Assembly: GCF_023195925.1 (NCBI RefSeq)
Contig: NZ_JALPRE010000007.1
Coordinates: 310,001 to 374,000, forward strand
DNA: 64,000 nt
Direction of reading: 5' to 3'
DNA from: Aquimarina acroporae
GTDB taxonomy: Bacteria; Bacteroidota; Bacteroidia; Flavobacteriales; Flavobacteriaceae
The notes beneath the pieces are model-generated. The model ran no database searches. It was not told the DNA's origin and worked only from the letters and a program-made list of their open reading frames with translations. The position numbers were made by a program, and so were the translations under genes. Positions 45,509 to 55,398 of the stretch are shown piece after piece; the first letter of the stretch is position 1; the number at the start of each line of letters is the position of its first letter.

Positions 45509-47239
45509 TTAATTATTTTTAAGTTTAGCGGCTTGACCAGCCCAATCATCACGTTGTGCTCTACCAGGGAACGAACCTGTGATACTATCTAACAAATCAT
45601 ACTCTTTCGCAGTCATTTTACTTACCTGATCAAAAGTATATATTCCGATCTCATTTAGTTTCTTTTCCATCACTGGTCCAATACCATTCACCTTTTTAAG
45701 ATCGTCTGCTTGTTGGGTTTCAGGATCAAAAGTACCTAGATTACCCAATAAATTATTTATATCTTCTTCTGTAGCTTCTATTTTAGCTTCTACAACTTTC
45801 TCGACTTTTTCTTCAGTTACCTTAGTTGCAGTTTTTGGAAGTTCGTCTCTATGGTCTATTCCTGCTTCTCTTAATTTCTTATATTTTTCTCCAGAAGATT
45901 TTAAGATCGTCTTAACCTCCGCTTGTGCAATTACAGGGAATGTACGTGCATATAGTAAGAACAACACAAAGAAGAACCCTATCGTACCGATGAAGATACC
46001 AATATCTACAAACGTAGGAGAGAACATTGTCCATGAAGACGGAAGATAATCTCTGTGTAATGATGTTACGATAATTACGAAACGCTCAAACCACATACCT
46101 ATATTTACTACTATCGAAATTATAAAGGAGAACATGATACTTCTTCTCAATTTTGGGAACCACATAAACTGTGGAGAGAATACGTTACATGTCATCATTG
46201 CCCAATATGCCCACCAGTAAGGTCCAGTTGCTCTATTCAAGAAAGCATATTGTTCGTACTCTACTCCAGAATACCAAGCAATAAATAACTCAGTTATATA
46301 TGCTACACCCACTATAGAACCAGTAATCATAATTACAATGTTCATTAGTTCTATATGTTGTATGGTAATGTAATTTTCTAAGTTAGACACCTTTCTCATA
46401 ATGATAAGAAGTGTGTTCACCATTGCAAATCCTGAGAATATTGCCCCTGCAACGAAATATGGAGGGAAGATTGTGGTATGCCATCCTGGGATTACAGATG
46501 TAGCAAAGTCAAAAGATACAATAGTATGTACAGAAAGTACAAGTGGCGTTGCCAAACCTGCAAGAACCAAAGATACCTCTTCAAAACGTTGCCAGTCTTT
46601 TGCTCTACCGCTCCATCCAAAAGAAAGTAAACCGTATATTTTCTTATTAAATGGTGTAATTGCTCTATCTCTGATCATTGCAAAGTCAGGCAATAAACCA
46701 GTCCACCAGAATACTAAAGATACCGATAGATACGTAGAAATCGCAAATACATCCCAAAGTAATGGTGAGTTAAAGTTCACCCACAGTGATCCAAATTGGT
46801 TAGGAATTGGCAGTACCCAATATGCCAACCATGGACGTCCCATGTGAATAATTGGGAAAAGACCTGCTTGAATTACCGAGAAGATTGTCATCGCCTCTGC
46901 AGATCTGTTAATTGCCATTCTCCATTTTTGACGGAATAACAATAATACAGCAGAAATAAGTGTACCTGCGTGACCGATACCTACCCACCATACAAAGTTG
47001 GTGATATCCCAGGCCCATCCTACTGTTTTATTTAATCCCCAGGTTCCAATACCTGTAGAAACTGTATATATAATACAACCTATCCCCCAAAGAAAAGCAA
47101 CAAGTGCGATAGAGAATACAATCCACCAAGATTTATTTGCTTTTCCTTCAACCGGTGCAGCAACATCGACTGTTACATCGTGGTATGTTTTATCACCAGT
47201 TACTAAAGGCTTTCTTATAGGTGCTTCGTAATGAGACAT
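45509..47239 (-). CDS. actC: Alternative complex III subunit ActC (NrfD) with C-terminal helix-hairpin-helix extension
   Basis: 576 residues. About ten TM helices of NrfD type fill residues 40-460, with GWAWDITNFVWWVGIGHAGT and FNSPLLWDVFAISTYLSVS as family motifs. After residue 470 the protein continues with a charged linker and, from about 512, DDLKKVNGIGPVMEKKLNEI and FPGRAQRDDWAGQA, a helix-hairpin-helix/Rossmann-like fragment also found on Bacteroidota L21 and NuoE-like proteins. It is absent from classical ActC. The quinol site should be at the ActB-ActC interface. Downstream actD begins after four bases. Confidence 0.93.
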   Translation of the reverse strand: MSHYEAPIRKPLVTGDKTYHDVTVDVAAPVEGKANKSWWIVFSIALVAFLWGIGCIIYTVSTGIGTWGLNKTVGWAWDITNFVWWVGIGHAGTLISAVLLLFRQKWRMAINRSAEAMTIFSVIQAGLFPIIHMGRPWLAYWVLPIPNQFGSLWVNFNSPLLWDVFAISTYLSVSLVFWWTGLLPDFAMIRDRAITPFNKKIYGLLSFGWSGRAKDWQRFEEVSLVLAGLATPLVLSVHTIVSFDFATSVIPGWHTTIFPPYFVAGAIFSGFAMVNTLLIIMRKVSNLENYITIQHIELMNIVIMITGSIVGVAYITELFIAWYSGVEYEQYAFLNRATGPYWWAYWAMMTCNVFSPQFMWFPKLRRSIMFSFIISIVVNIGMWFERFVIIVTSLHRDYLPSSWTMFSPTFVDIGIFIGTIGFFFVLFLLYARTFPVIAQAEVKTILKSSGEKYKKLREAGIDHRDELPKTATKVTEEKVEKVVEAKIEATEEDINNLLGNLGTFDPETQQADDLKKVNGIGPVMEKKLNEIGIYTFDQVSKMTAKEYDLLDSITGSFPGRAQRDDWAGQAAKLKNN

Positions 47240-47276
47240 AATCCTTTATAATTGAATTTATTCTTTATTTAGTTAA

Positions 47277-50200
47277 TTAGGCTTCTGTAGTATTTCTTAC
47301 TTTAGTTTGGTACATCACATTTGGTTTTGTACCTACGTGCTCAAGTAAGTGATACATACGATTATCTTCTTTAAGTTTGGCTACTTTACTTTCCTTATCA
47401 TTGATATCTCCAAAAATCATAGCCCCAGATGAACAAGCAGCCGAACATGCAGTCTGGAATTCTCCATCCTTAACCATTCTTCCATCTCGTTTTGCATCTA
47501 GTATTGTTTTTTGTGTCATTTGAATACACATAGAACATTTTTCCATAACCCCTCTAGAACGTACAGTAACATCTGGGTTAATAACCATTCTACCAAGGTC
47601 ATTATTCATATGATAATCAAACTCGTCGTTATTACTATATAAGAACCAGTTAAATCTACGTACTTTATAAGGACAGTTGTTTGCACAATATCTTGTACCT
47701 ACACAACGGTTATATGCCATATGGTTTTGCCCTTGTCTACCGTGAGAAGTTGCCGCTACCGGACATACGGTTTCACAAGGAGCATGGTTACAGTGCTGAC
47801 ACATTACAGGTTGGAATACTACCTGCGGATTGTCTGATGCACTTTCCATCTCACCAAATTCAGAAAGAGAGCTTCCTAAACCAGCGATATTATCTTTCTT
47901 CTGATCATCTTTCTCAAAGCTATCCTGAGAAGAGTAGTAACGGTCAATACGCAACCAGTGCATATCACGAGATCTACGTACCTCAGACTTACCAACTACA
48001 GGAACATTGTTCTCTGCATGACAAGCTATCACACAAGCACCACAACCGGTACATGCATTTAAATCGATAGAAAGATTGAAGTGATGACCAATAGAACGAT
48101 CAAATTCATCCCAAAGATCTACCTCTGGAGAAGTTACTTCGTATTCGATATGATTTTTACTTACTTCTGGTATAGCATTCCATACATGCTTGTCCTTAGT
48201 ATTAAAAATCTCCAATGTTGTTTCCTTAACAATGTCTCCTCTACCCATTAAGGTGTTATGTAACTGTACACAAGCGAACTCATGAACCCCTTCTACAGCG
48301 GTTATAGTTACATTTTGAACATTATTAAAGTTCTTATATAATGAATAGGCATTTACACCTACTATCATTTCTTCTTTAAGCCCTTTTGACTTACCATATC
48401 CTAATGCAAGTCCTACAGAACCTTTAGCTTGACCTGGCTGAATAATAACTGGAGCAACAACTTCAGTATCTCCAACAGTAACTTTTGCATAACTACCGTT
48501 TAAGGCTCCATTTGCTACGTTTTCATTAGTAAGCCCTAAAGCTTCAGCATCAGCTCTTGAAACCGTTAAGTAGTTATCCCAAGAAGCTCTGGTAATCGGG
48601 TCTGGCATTTCTTGTAACCAAGGGTTATTAGCTTGTTGCCCATCACCCATTGCTGTTTTGGCATACAAAGTAAGCTCTAAACCGTTTGCAGCTTTAGCAT
48701 TTGACAATCTTCTTGCCGCCGCAGCAACATCTGGACCGCTAGAAACCGGAGTAGCTGCTTCGGCATCGACAACATCACCTTCTGGCGTTGAGATAGCGTC
48801 TACTAACTCCTGTTTTGGAAGTGCAGGTGTTACTAAAACACCATCGTGCAATGCTTGGTTCCAAGAACTACCTCCTAGAATACCTGTCCATGCACTTTTA
48901 ATATAATCGTGATATGTAGACGTATTTCCTGTCCACTTTAATAAAGTATCTTGAAATTGTCTAGTATCAAATAATGGTCTAATTGTTGGCTGTGTTAAGC
49001 TATAGCTTCCTTTCTTTAACTCAACATCTCCCCAAGATTCTAAATAATGAGGTGTAGTTGCCACATAACTACATAATTCTGCAGTAGCATCATTATGCAT
49101 ACTAAATGCTACCGAAAGCTCAACTTTATCAAGTCCAGCCTTAAACTCATCTGCATTAGGCAACGAGTATGCAGGGTTTACACCAGCTATTAACAAAGCA
49201 CCAACACGACCAGCATTCATATCCTTTACTAGTTGTGCAACTGCTTTAGCATCTCCCTGACGTATCTTTCTTGGCGTAGCTTCATTAAATGCTTTACTCG
49301 AGATAGCTTTGTTGATTGCCAACACCACTAACTGAGCATCTACATCCTGAACACCACTAACCACTACGGCATTTCTACCAGCCTTCTGAATTTCCTTTGC
49401 AGCTTTAACCACATGAGCATCTAAATCTGCTCCTAAAGAACTCTTAGAGCCAGAACCCGTAACATATGCGTACAATGCAGCTAATACTTGCTTTTGTTGC
49501 GCAGGAGTAATAGCTACTCTTTTATCAGCATTTGCTCCTGTTAATGACATGTTAGATTCAAAATGGATGTGCTTAGACATTTTTCCATTTTTAGGAACTC
49601 GCCCTTGCGCATAGCCACTATCGTATCCTCCTCCTTGCCAATCTCCTAAGAAATCTGCTGCTACACTTACAATAGTATTTACTTTTGAAAAATCGTAATC
49701 TGCAAGGGCTCTTTCTCCATACATCGCTTGATACGCATCTAAAGCTTCGCTTTGAGATACAGCATCATACACCACATGCTTTACGTTTTGATATTTTGCT
49801 TTGAATTCAGAAACCAATTTAGAAGTCGAAGGACTCGCAAAAGTCTGCGTAAGCAATACTATTGGTTTTCCGCCTAAAGCATTCAACTTAGCACCAACTT
49901 CTTTATCTAAAGTTTCCCAGCTAATATCTTCTCCACCTTTTTTCTTAGGTCCTTGAAGACGTGAATTATCATATAAAGACAGAACCGAAGCATGAACTCT
50001 TGCGTTTGCATCTCCATTTGAAGTCGCAAGGTTATTATTCTCTACTTTGATTGGTCTACCTTCTCTTGTTTTGATTAAAACACTAGCAAAATCATACCCA
50101 TCTGCAATTGTTGTAGCATAGTAATTTGCAACACCTGGAACTATACGATCCGGCTGCACCACATAAGGTATTGATTTTTTCACAGGCCCTTCACATGCAG

Positions 50201-50405
50201 CTAAAGTTGCTGCAGCTGTACTGAAACCTACATATTTAAGAAAGTCACGACGAGAAGTCGAAGAACTCTCTAAAGATGATTTATCTCCTAAAAACTCATC
50301 CGTTGGTATTTCCTGAACGAACTCATTTTGTTGTAGCGTCTCAACAATAGAGCTATTTTCGTTTAGCTCTTCAACACTTTTCCAGTATTTCTTGTTTGAT
50401 GACAT
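47277..50405 (-). CDS. actB: Alternative complex III subunit ActB (TAT-variant-translocated molybdopterin oxidoreductase)
   Basis: 1042 residues. A twin-arginine-type signal SRRDFLKYVGFSTAAATLAAC (residues 51-71) has an acid after the arginines and a lipobox-like cysteine, the known variant for these proteins. Residues about 90-740 form the molybdopterin-like ActB1 domain (no molybdenum expected in ActB); residues 750-1042 form the iron-sulfur ActB2 domain with motif groups CTGCGACVIACH, CQHCNHAPCETVCPV, CVGTRYCANNCPY and CSMCIQM, implying four Fe-S clusters. It carries electrons from the quinol side to ActA/ActE. Confidence 0.95.
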   Translation of the reverse strand: MSSNKKYWKSVEELNENSSIVETLQQNEFVQEIPTDEFLGDKSSLESSSTSRRDFLKYVGFSTAAATLAACEGPVKKSIPYVVQPDRIVPGVANYYATTIADGYDFASVLIKTREGRPIKVENNNLATSNGDANARVHASVLSLYDNSRLQGPKKKGGEDISWETLDKEVGAKLNALGGKPIVLLTQTFASPSTSKLVSEFKAKYQNVKHVVYDAVSQSEALDAYQAMYGERALADYDFSKVNTIVSVAADFLGDWQGGGYDSGYAQGRVPKNGKMSKHIHFESNMSLTGANADKRVAITPAQQKQVLAALYAYVTGSGSKSSLGADLDAHVVKAAKEIQKAGRNAVVVSGVQDVDAQLVVLAINKAISSKAFNEATPRKIRQGDAKAVAQLVKDMNAGRVGALLIAGVNPAYSLPNADEFKAGLDKVELSVAFSMHNDATAELCSYVATTPHYLESWGDVELKKGSYSLTQPTIRPLFDTRQFQDTLLKWTGNTSTYHDYIKSAWTGILGGSSWNQALHDGVLVTPALPKQELVDAISTPEGDVVDAEAATPVSSGPDVAAAARRLSNAKAANGLELTLYAKTAMGDGQQANNPWLQEMPDPITRASWDNYLTVSRADAEALGLTNENVANGALNGSYAKVTVGDTEVVAPVIIQPGQAKGSVGLALGYGKSKGLKEEMIVGVNAYSLYKNFNNVQNVTITAVEGVHEFACVQLHNTLMGRGDIVKETTLEIFNTKDKHVWNAIPEVSKNHIEYEVTSPEVDLWDEFDRSIGHHFNLSIDLNACTGCGACVIACHAENNVPVVGKSEVRRSRDMHWLRIDRYYSSQDSFEKDDQKKDNIAGLGSSLSEFGEMESASDNPQVVFQPVMCQHCNHAPCETVCPVAATSHGRQGQNHMAYNRCVGTRYCANNCPYKVRRFNWFLYSNNDEFDYHMNNDLGRMVINPDVTVRSRGVMEKCSMCIQMTQKTILDAKRDGRMVKDGEFQTACSAACSSGAMIFGDINDKESKVAKLKEDNRMYHLLEHVGTKPNVMYQTKVRNTTEA

Positions 50406-50455
50406 ATATAATTGATATTAGCTTCTTACTTAAATTCCGTTAACGGACTATTTTA

Positions 50456-51772
50456 TTAATAGTGACACTTACCACACTCTAAACCACCCATCTGAGCAGC
50501 CGTAAGCTGATCTACACCATATTTTTTAGAGAGTTCTTTATGAATTTTTTCATAGTACTCATTATCTGCAACCTTAACATTGGTCTCTCTGTGACAGTTG
50601 ATACACCATCCCATAGTAAGTGGAGCATGCTGATACATAATTTCCATCTCTTCTACTGGACCGTGACATTTTTGACATTCTACTCCAGCAACACTTACGT
50701 GCTGAGAGTGGTTAAAGTATGCAAAGTCTGGAAGATTATGAATACGAACCCATTTTACCGGCTCAGTTTTCCCAGTATACGACTGAGAAGCTTCATCCCA
50801 ACCTACAGCTTTATACAACTTCTTAATTTCGCCATCATAAAACTCTTTTGAGTAATCTTCGGTAGCCGTAGTCTCTGCAACCTCACTGATAGACTTATGA
50901 CAGTTCATACAAACATTCAAAGAAGGAATTCCTGAATGTTTAGACACTCTTGCAGAAGAGTGACAATATTTACACTCTATCTGGTTTTCGCCAGCATGTA
51001 TTCTATGAGAATAGTGGATTGGCTGAATTGGAGCATATCCTTGATCTATACCTACCTGCATGAAATACCCATATACAAAGTACCCACTTGCAAGTAACAA
51101 GAACACTGCAGACACCAATACTAAGAACTGATTCTGAACAAACGCTTTCCAGAGTGGAGTTCTTTCTTCGCTTACTGGCAATTCAACATTATTTGCCTCG
51201 GCAAAACTTCTTAATGTTTTGTTCACCAAATACAGCACCACCATAAGCATTAAGAATACTAATGCTAATATTGCTAAAATAACATTGGTAGAAACCCCAG
51301 AACCACCTGTAGCAGTTGCCGTTGTTTGTCCTGGAGGTGGTGGAGGCGGATCTGCCTTTGGCACCATCACATAGGCCAAGATATTATCAATATCTGTATT
51401 TGTTAACTGCGGAAAAGCATTCATCGCAGTCTTATTGTACTCTTCGTAGATCGCGATAGCCTGAGCATCTCCAGCCGCAATCATAGCCGCACTATTTTTT
51501 ACCCAAGAATATATCCACTCTCTATCATACTTATCTGCAACTCCAAAAAGAGCAGGACCTGTCATTTTCTTATAACGTTTATGACAAGCAGCACATAAAG
51601 ATTTGAACAACTCTTCTCCTTTGGCTACATCTCCTCCAGATGTAGTTTCGGTCGCTGCAGCTTCAGGGGCAGCTTCTTCCTGTCCAAAAACAGGACTCAA
51701 AAAAGTAAATAAAAAAACAGTTCCTAGGATTAGGATTTTAGAGGCTGAATTTCGGTGTTTCACCTGTTTCAT
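50456..51772 (-). CDS. actA: Alternative complex III subunit ActA (multihaem cytochrome c with fused N-terminal cytochrome)
   Basis: 438 residues. Six CxxCH motifs: CAACH at 60-64, CKYCH at 267-271, CMNCH at 288-292, CQKCH at 366-370, CINCH at 390-394 and CGKCH at 433-437. The last five are the ActA pentahaem set; the first, after a signal peptide, is a separate monohaem domain (about 45-140), followed by a proline-rich linker and two TM helices (about 163-183 and 213-237). The fused cytochrome could replace the missing mobile cytochrome c. First gene of the operon. Confidence 0.93.
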   Translation of the reverse strand: MKQVKHRNSASKILILGTVFLFTFLSPVFGQEEAAPEAAATETTSGGDVAKGEELFKSLCAACHKRYKKMTGPALFGVADKYDREWIYSWVKNSAAMIAAGDAQAIAIYEEYNKTAMNAFPQLTNTDIDNILAYVMVPKADPPPPPPGQTTATATGGSGVSTNVILAILALVFLMLMVVLYLVNKTLRSFAEANNVELPVSEERTPLWKAFVQNQFLVLVSAVFLLLASGYFVYGYFMQVGIDQGYAPIQPIHYSHRIHAGENQIECKYCHSSARVSKHSGIPSLNVCMNCHKSISEVAETTATEDYSKEFYDGEIKKLYKAVGWDEASQSYTGKTEPVKWVRIHNLPDFAYFNHSQHVSVAGVECQKCHGPVEEMEIMYQHAPLTMGWCINCHRETNVKVADNEYYEKIHKELSKKYGVDQLTAAQMGGLECGKCHY

Positions 51773-51863
51773 ATTATCAAGTAGAATTATCGTCTTAACT
51801 TTGGTATGGTTTTTTCTATACTTTGTTAAAAAAATATAAAAACGGCCATTTTTAATTCGACGA

Positions 51864-51871
51864 CAAAAGTA
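51864..51871 (-). promoter_or_regulatory. -7 element for the act-cta operon
   Basis: Reads TACTTTTG on the minus strand, a full match to TAnnTTTG, about 90 bases before actA. The -33 region is not recognisable. Confidence 0.4.
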
Positions 51872-51969
51872 CTACAATAAGTCGATTTTGGAAATGTTAG
51901 AGAAGCGTTAACTACTAATTTATAATAATTCTAAATAATATTTTTTGGCAATTTTGAGTTATTAAACTT

Positions 51970-51977
51970 TACCTTTG
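51970..51977 (+). promoter_or_regulatory. -7 element for the SPOR-domain gene
   Basis: TACCTTTG, a full match to TAnnTTTG, leaving a leader of about 13 bases. A TTTG lies 22 bases upstream (51944-51947), slightly longer than typical spacing. Confidence 0.45.
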
Positions 51978-51994
51978 CTCTAAATTAATTTGTA

Positions 51995-52459
51995 ATGAGA
52001 ATGTTAAACCTAAAACGTTGTAGTTTTTTAATTTGTTTTAACCTTTTGAGTATTTCATATCTAACAGCTCAAGATTCAACAAATACAACCACAGACACAC
52101 CAAATAATGGTAATTTTATAACCGCTAACATAGACCCTGTTCCTGAGGCTACCGTTACTATTAATCAAGATCCCAGAATTCAGACCTTGCTTAACATCAA
52201 ATCTAAGATGGAAAAAGATGGAGATTTTAGTGATCGATACAAAATACAGTTATACTATGGAAACCTCAATAAAGCTAATGAAATTATGAGGTCTGCAAGA
52301 GAAGAATTTCCAAAATTAGACGTCTCAATACAATTTGAAACTCCCAACTACAAAGTTTGGATGGGAAATTACAGAACCAGACTTGAAGCCGATAAAGCTC
52401 TTAAAGAAGTTTACACTAAATTCCCTAGCGCTTTTATCTTTAGGCCAGAAAAAAAATAA
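51995..52459 (+). CDS. Secreted SPOR-domain protein
   Basis: 154 residues with a signal peptide (about 1-26, ending YLTAQ). A short Thr/Asn-rich linker is followed by a SPOR-like repeat domain: YKIQLYYGNLNKANEIMRSA and YKVWMGNYRTRLEADKALKEV. SPOR domains bind glycan strands lacking stem peptides, so a periplasmic peptidoglycan contact is likely. It sits alone between the act operon and infB, sharing a bidirectional terminator with infB. A second in-frame ATG at 52001 is possible but less favoured. Confidence 0.8.
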   Translation: MRMLNLKRCSFLICFNLLSISYLTAQDSTNTTTDTPNNGNFITANIDPVPEATVTINQDPRIQTLLNIKSKMEKDGDFSDRYKIQLYYGNLNKANEIMRSAREEFPKLDVSIQFETPNYKVWMGNYRTRLEADKALKEVYTKFPSAFIFRPEKK

Positions 52460-52472
52460 CAACACGATAAGT

Positions 52473-52514
52473 AAACAAAAAAAAGCCTCTACATGTAGAG
52501 GCTTTTTTTTGTTT
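52473..52514. terminator. Bidirectional terminator between SPOR gene and infB
   Basis: A perfect 42-base palindrome. The core GCCTCTACA/TGTAGAGGC is flanked by eight A and eight T residues and an outer AAAC/GTTT, serving both strands. Confidence 0.9.
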
Positions 52515-52525
52515 ATAAATAAACT

Positions 52526-55354
52526 TTACAGCTTTTTCTTCACTGCTACTTCTTGGTAAGCTTCAACAACATCTCCTATCCTGATATCATTGTAATTCTT
52601 GATCTGAAGACCACAATCATATCCTTTTCCTACCTCTTTCACATCATCTTTAAATCGCTTTAAAGAAGCTAACTCTCCAGTATATACAACCACACCTTCT
52701 CTAATCAATCTAATACCAGAGTTTCTGTATATCTTACCATTCTGAACCATACATCCTGCAATGGTACCCACTTTAGAAATCTTGAAGGTTTCTCTGATTT
52801 CTGCCGTACCAGTAATTTCTTCCTTCATTACTGGAGAAAGCATACCTTCCATCGCATCCTTCAGGTCATTAATAGCATCGTAGATGATAGAATATGTCCT
52901 GATATCGATTTCTTCTTTATCTGCTACAGATCTTGCATTACCCGCTGGTCTTACATTAAACCCAATGATAATCGCATCAGATGCAGAAGCAAGCAACACA
53001 TCACTTTCAGTAATAGCACCTACTGCCTTGTGAATAATATTTACATGAATCTCTTCGGTAGATAATTTCTGGAACGAATCTGTTAATGCTTCAACCGAAC
53101 CATCTACATCTCCTTTTAATATAATATTCAACTCCTTGAAATCTCCAAGTGCAATTCTTCGTCCAATTTCGTCAAGTGTTATATGTCGTTGTGTACGCAC
53201 AGACTGCTCTCTGTGTAACTGAGCACGTTTTGATGCAATATCTTTTGCTTCACGCTCATCTTCCAGCACATTAAATTTATCACCCGCCTGAGGCGCTCCA
53301 TCTAGACCAAGGATTGAAACCGGAGTTGATGGCCCAGCTTCTTTAATATTGTTTCCTCGCTCATCTTGCATCGCTTTAACTTTACCGCTATTCTTTCCTG
53401 CAAGCACATAATCACCTATTTTAAGCGTTCCTGTTTGAACCAATACCGTTGAAACGTATCCTCTACCTTTATCAAGGAAGGCCTCAACCACCGTACCAGA
53501 TGCCAAACGATTTGGATTCGCCTTTAATTCTAATATCTCAGCTTCAAGAAGTACTTTCTCAAGCAATTCTTTTACACCAAGTCCGGTCTTTGCCGAAATA
53601 TCATGTGATTGAATTTTACCACCCCAGTCTTCAACCAATAAATTCATTGAAGCTAATTTTTCTTTAATCTTATCAGGGTTTGCAGTAGGCTTATCAACCT
53701 TGTTTATTGCAAAAACAATAGGAACCCCAGCTGCTTGAGCATGGCTAATAGCTTCCTTTGTTTGCGGCATCACATCATCATCGGCTGCGATCACAATAAT
53801 AGCCAAATCGGTCACCTGTGCTCCACGTGCACGCATCGCTGTAAACGCTTCGTGACCCGGTGTATCTAAAAACGCTATCTTTTGCCCACTCTCCAATTGT
53901 ACACCATACGCTCCAATGTGTTGGGTAATCCCTCCACTCTCACCAGCGATTACGTTCTCTTCACGAATATAATCCAGTAATGACGTTTTACCATGATCAA
54001 CATGTCCCATAACTGTAACTATAGGTGCTCTAGGAGACAGGTCTTCGGGAGCATCAACAATCTCTTCGATAGATTCCTCAATATCTGCCGTTACAAAATT
54101 CACTTCGTAACCAAACTCGTCTGCAACAATAGACAAAGTCTCTGCATCGAGACGCTGATTCATCGTTACCATGATACCTAGAGACATACAAGCCGATATT
54201 ACTTCGGTTGTAGACACACTCATCATCGTAGCAACCTCAGAAACGGTAACAAACTCTGTAACCTTAAGAATCTTACTTTCTTGTTCTTGCTGCGCTACAT
54301 CATCTTCCGCTTTTTGACGGTGCTGATCTCTTTTATCTCTTCTATATTTTGCCGCTTTCGACTTATTAGATTTCCCTTGTAATTTTTCAAGAGTCTCTCT
54401 AACTTGTTTTTGCACTTCTTCTTCGCTAGGCTCCTCCTTAACTATAGGTGGTCTTTTTCCTTTTCCTTGACCTCTTCCTCGATTTCCTCCAGGACCTCTA
54501 TTTCCACCAGGACCTCGGTTACCTTGTCCACGGTTTCCTCCAGATTGATTACCTCCAGGTCTTCCTCCACCATTACCAGAAGCTCCGCTTTCTTTACTTA
54601 TTCTTCTACGACGCTTTTTAGGATCACCAGCACCACCTTTGTCAGATTTATCATCTTTTTTCTTGGCAGGTTTTTTAAACTGAGTAAGATCAATTTTTTG
54701 ACCTGTAAAGTTAGGACCGTCTAGTTTTTTATACTGCGTCTTTACTTTTTCTGGTCCAGTTGAGACATTCGCCTCTGGAGCAGGTTCTTCTTTCTTTTCA
54801 GCAACAGGTTTTGCGGGAGGTGGTGTCTCCTGTTTTTTCTCCTTCACCTCTTCTACTGGTTTAGGAGCCTGTTTTGTTATTTTAATGCTTTTCTTAGCCG
54901 GTCTGTTAGAAATCATTTCCGGCTCTTTAGCTTTAACTTCTTCTTTTTTAGGAGCTTCTTCCGCTTTTACTTCGGGCTTTTGCGCTTCTTGCTCCTTTTT
55001 CTTCTCTAAATCAATTTTCCCTACTTGTTTAGGGCCACTTAATTGAGCTTTGGCTTTTACAACTTCACGTGCCTCTGCAAGCTTACGTTTTTCTTCCTGC
55101 TCATTCTCAATCTGCACACGTAATGCCTCTTTCTCTTTTCGTTTTTCTTCTCCAACCTCTTTAGAAGCCACCTTTTTACTCTTATCGGTCTGAAATTCAT
55201 CAAACAAGAGTTGATAAATGTCTGGAGAAATTTTTGTGGTAGGACGCGCATCGATCTCGTGACCTTTTGAATTCAAAAAGTCAACAGCCCGATCTAGCGA
55301 GATATTGAATTCGCGTAGTACCTTATTTAATCTCATTGTTTTTGCTTCAGCCAT
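52526..55354 (-). CDS. infB: Translation initiation factor IF-2
   Basis: 942 residues. The G domain begins near residue 440 with [19 protein letters not shown] and NKVDKP, followed by domains II-IV. The N-terminus starts with an IF2N-type motif ([21 protein letters not shown]) and a long charged region. Residues about 255-300 are a glycine/arginine-rich low-complexity stretch (repeats of GGNRG and GPGGNRG). The last gene of rimP-nusA-infB, 44 bases downstream of nusA. It delivers initiator tRNA to the ribosome. Confidence 0.97.
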   Translation of the reverse strand: MAEAKTMRLNKVLREFNISLDRAVDFLNSKGHEIDARPTTKISPDIYQLLFDEFQTDKSKKVASKEVGEEKRKEKEALRVQIENEQEEKRKLAEAREVVKAKAQLSGPKQVGKIDLEKKKEQEAQKPEVKAEEAPKKEEVKAKEPEMISNRPAKKSIKITKQAPKPVEEVKEKKQETPPPAKPVAEKKEEPAPEANVSTGPEKVKTQYKKLDGPNFTGQKIDLTQFKKPAKKKDDKSDKGGAGDPKKRRRRISKESGASGNGGGRPGGNQSGGNRGQGNRGPGGNRGPGGNRGRGQGKGKRPPIVKEEPSEEEVQKQVRETLEKLQGKSNKSKAAKYRRDKRDQHRQKAEDDVAQQEQESKILKVTEFVTVSEVATMMSVSTTEVISACMSLGIMVTMNQRLDAETLSIVADEFGYEVNFVTADIEESIEEIVDAPEDLSPRAPIVTVMGHVDHGKTSLLDYIREENVIAGESGGITQHIGAYGVQLESGQKIAFLDTPGHEAFTAMRARGAQVTDLAIIVIAADDDVMPQTKEAISHAQAAGVPIVFAINKVDKPTANPDKIKEKLASMNLLVEDWGGKIQSHDISAKTGLGVKELLEKVLLEAEILELKANPNRLASGTVVEAFLDKGRGYVSTVLVQTGTLKIGDYVLAGKNSGKVKAMQDERGNNIKEAGPSTPVSILGLDGAPQAGDKFNVLEDEREAKDIASKRAQLHREQSVRTQRHITLDEIGRRIALGDFKELNIILKGDVDGSVEALTDSFQKLSTEEIHVNIIHKAVGAITESDVLLASASDAIIIGFNVRPAGNARSVADKEEIDIRTYSIIYDAINDLKDAMEGMLSPVMKEEITGTAEIRETFKISKVGTIAGCMVQNGKIYRNSGIRLIREGVVVYTGELASLKRFKDDVKEVGKGYDCGLQIKNYNDIRIGDVVEAYQEVAVKKKL

Positions 55355-55398
55355 AAATGCCTTTTATTTTATGCTCAAATATAAATTAATTGTGTTTA

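Noticed and set aside
45505..45552. A longer ActD starting at 45552
   Set aside because: It overlaps actC by 44 bases; the start at 45504 gives the usual ActD N-terminus with a four-base gap.
54440..54600. Repeats in infB that might look like a CRISPR or tandem array
   Set aside because: They are codons of the Gly/Arg-rich N-terminal region of IF-2, with variable unit length and no spacers.
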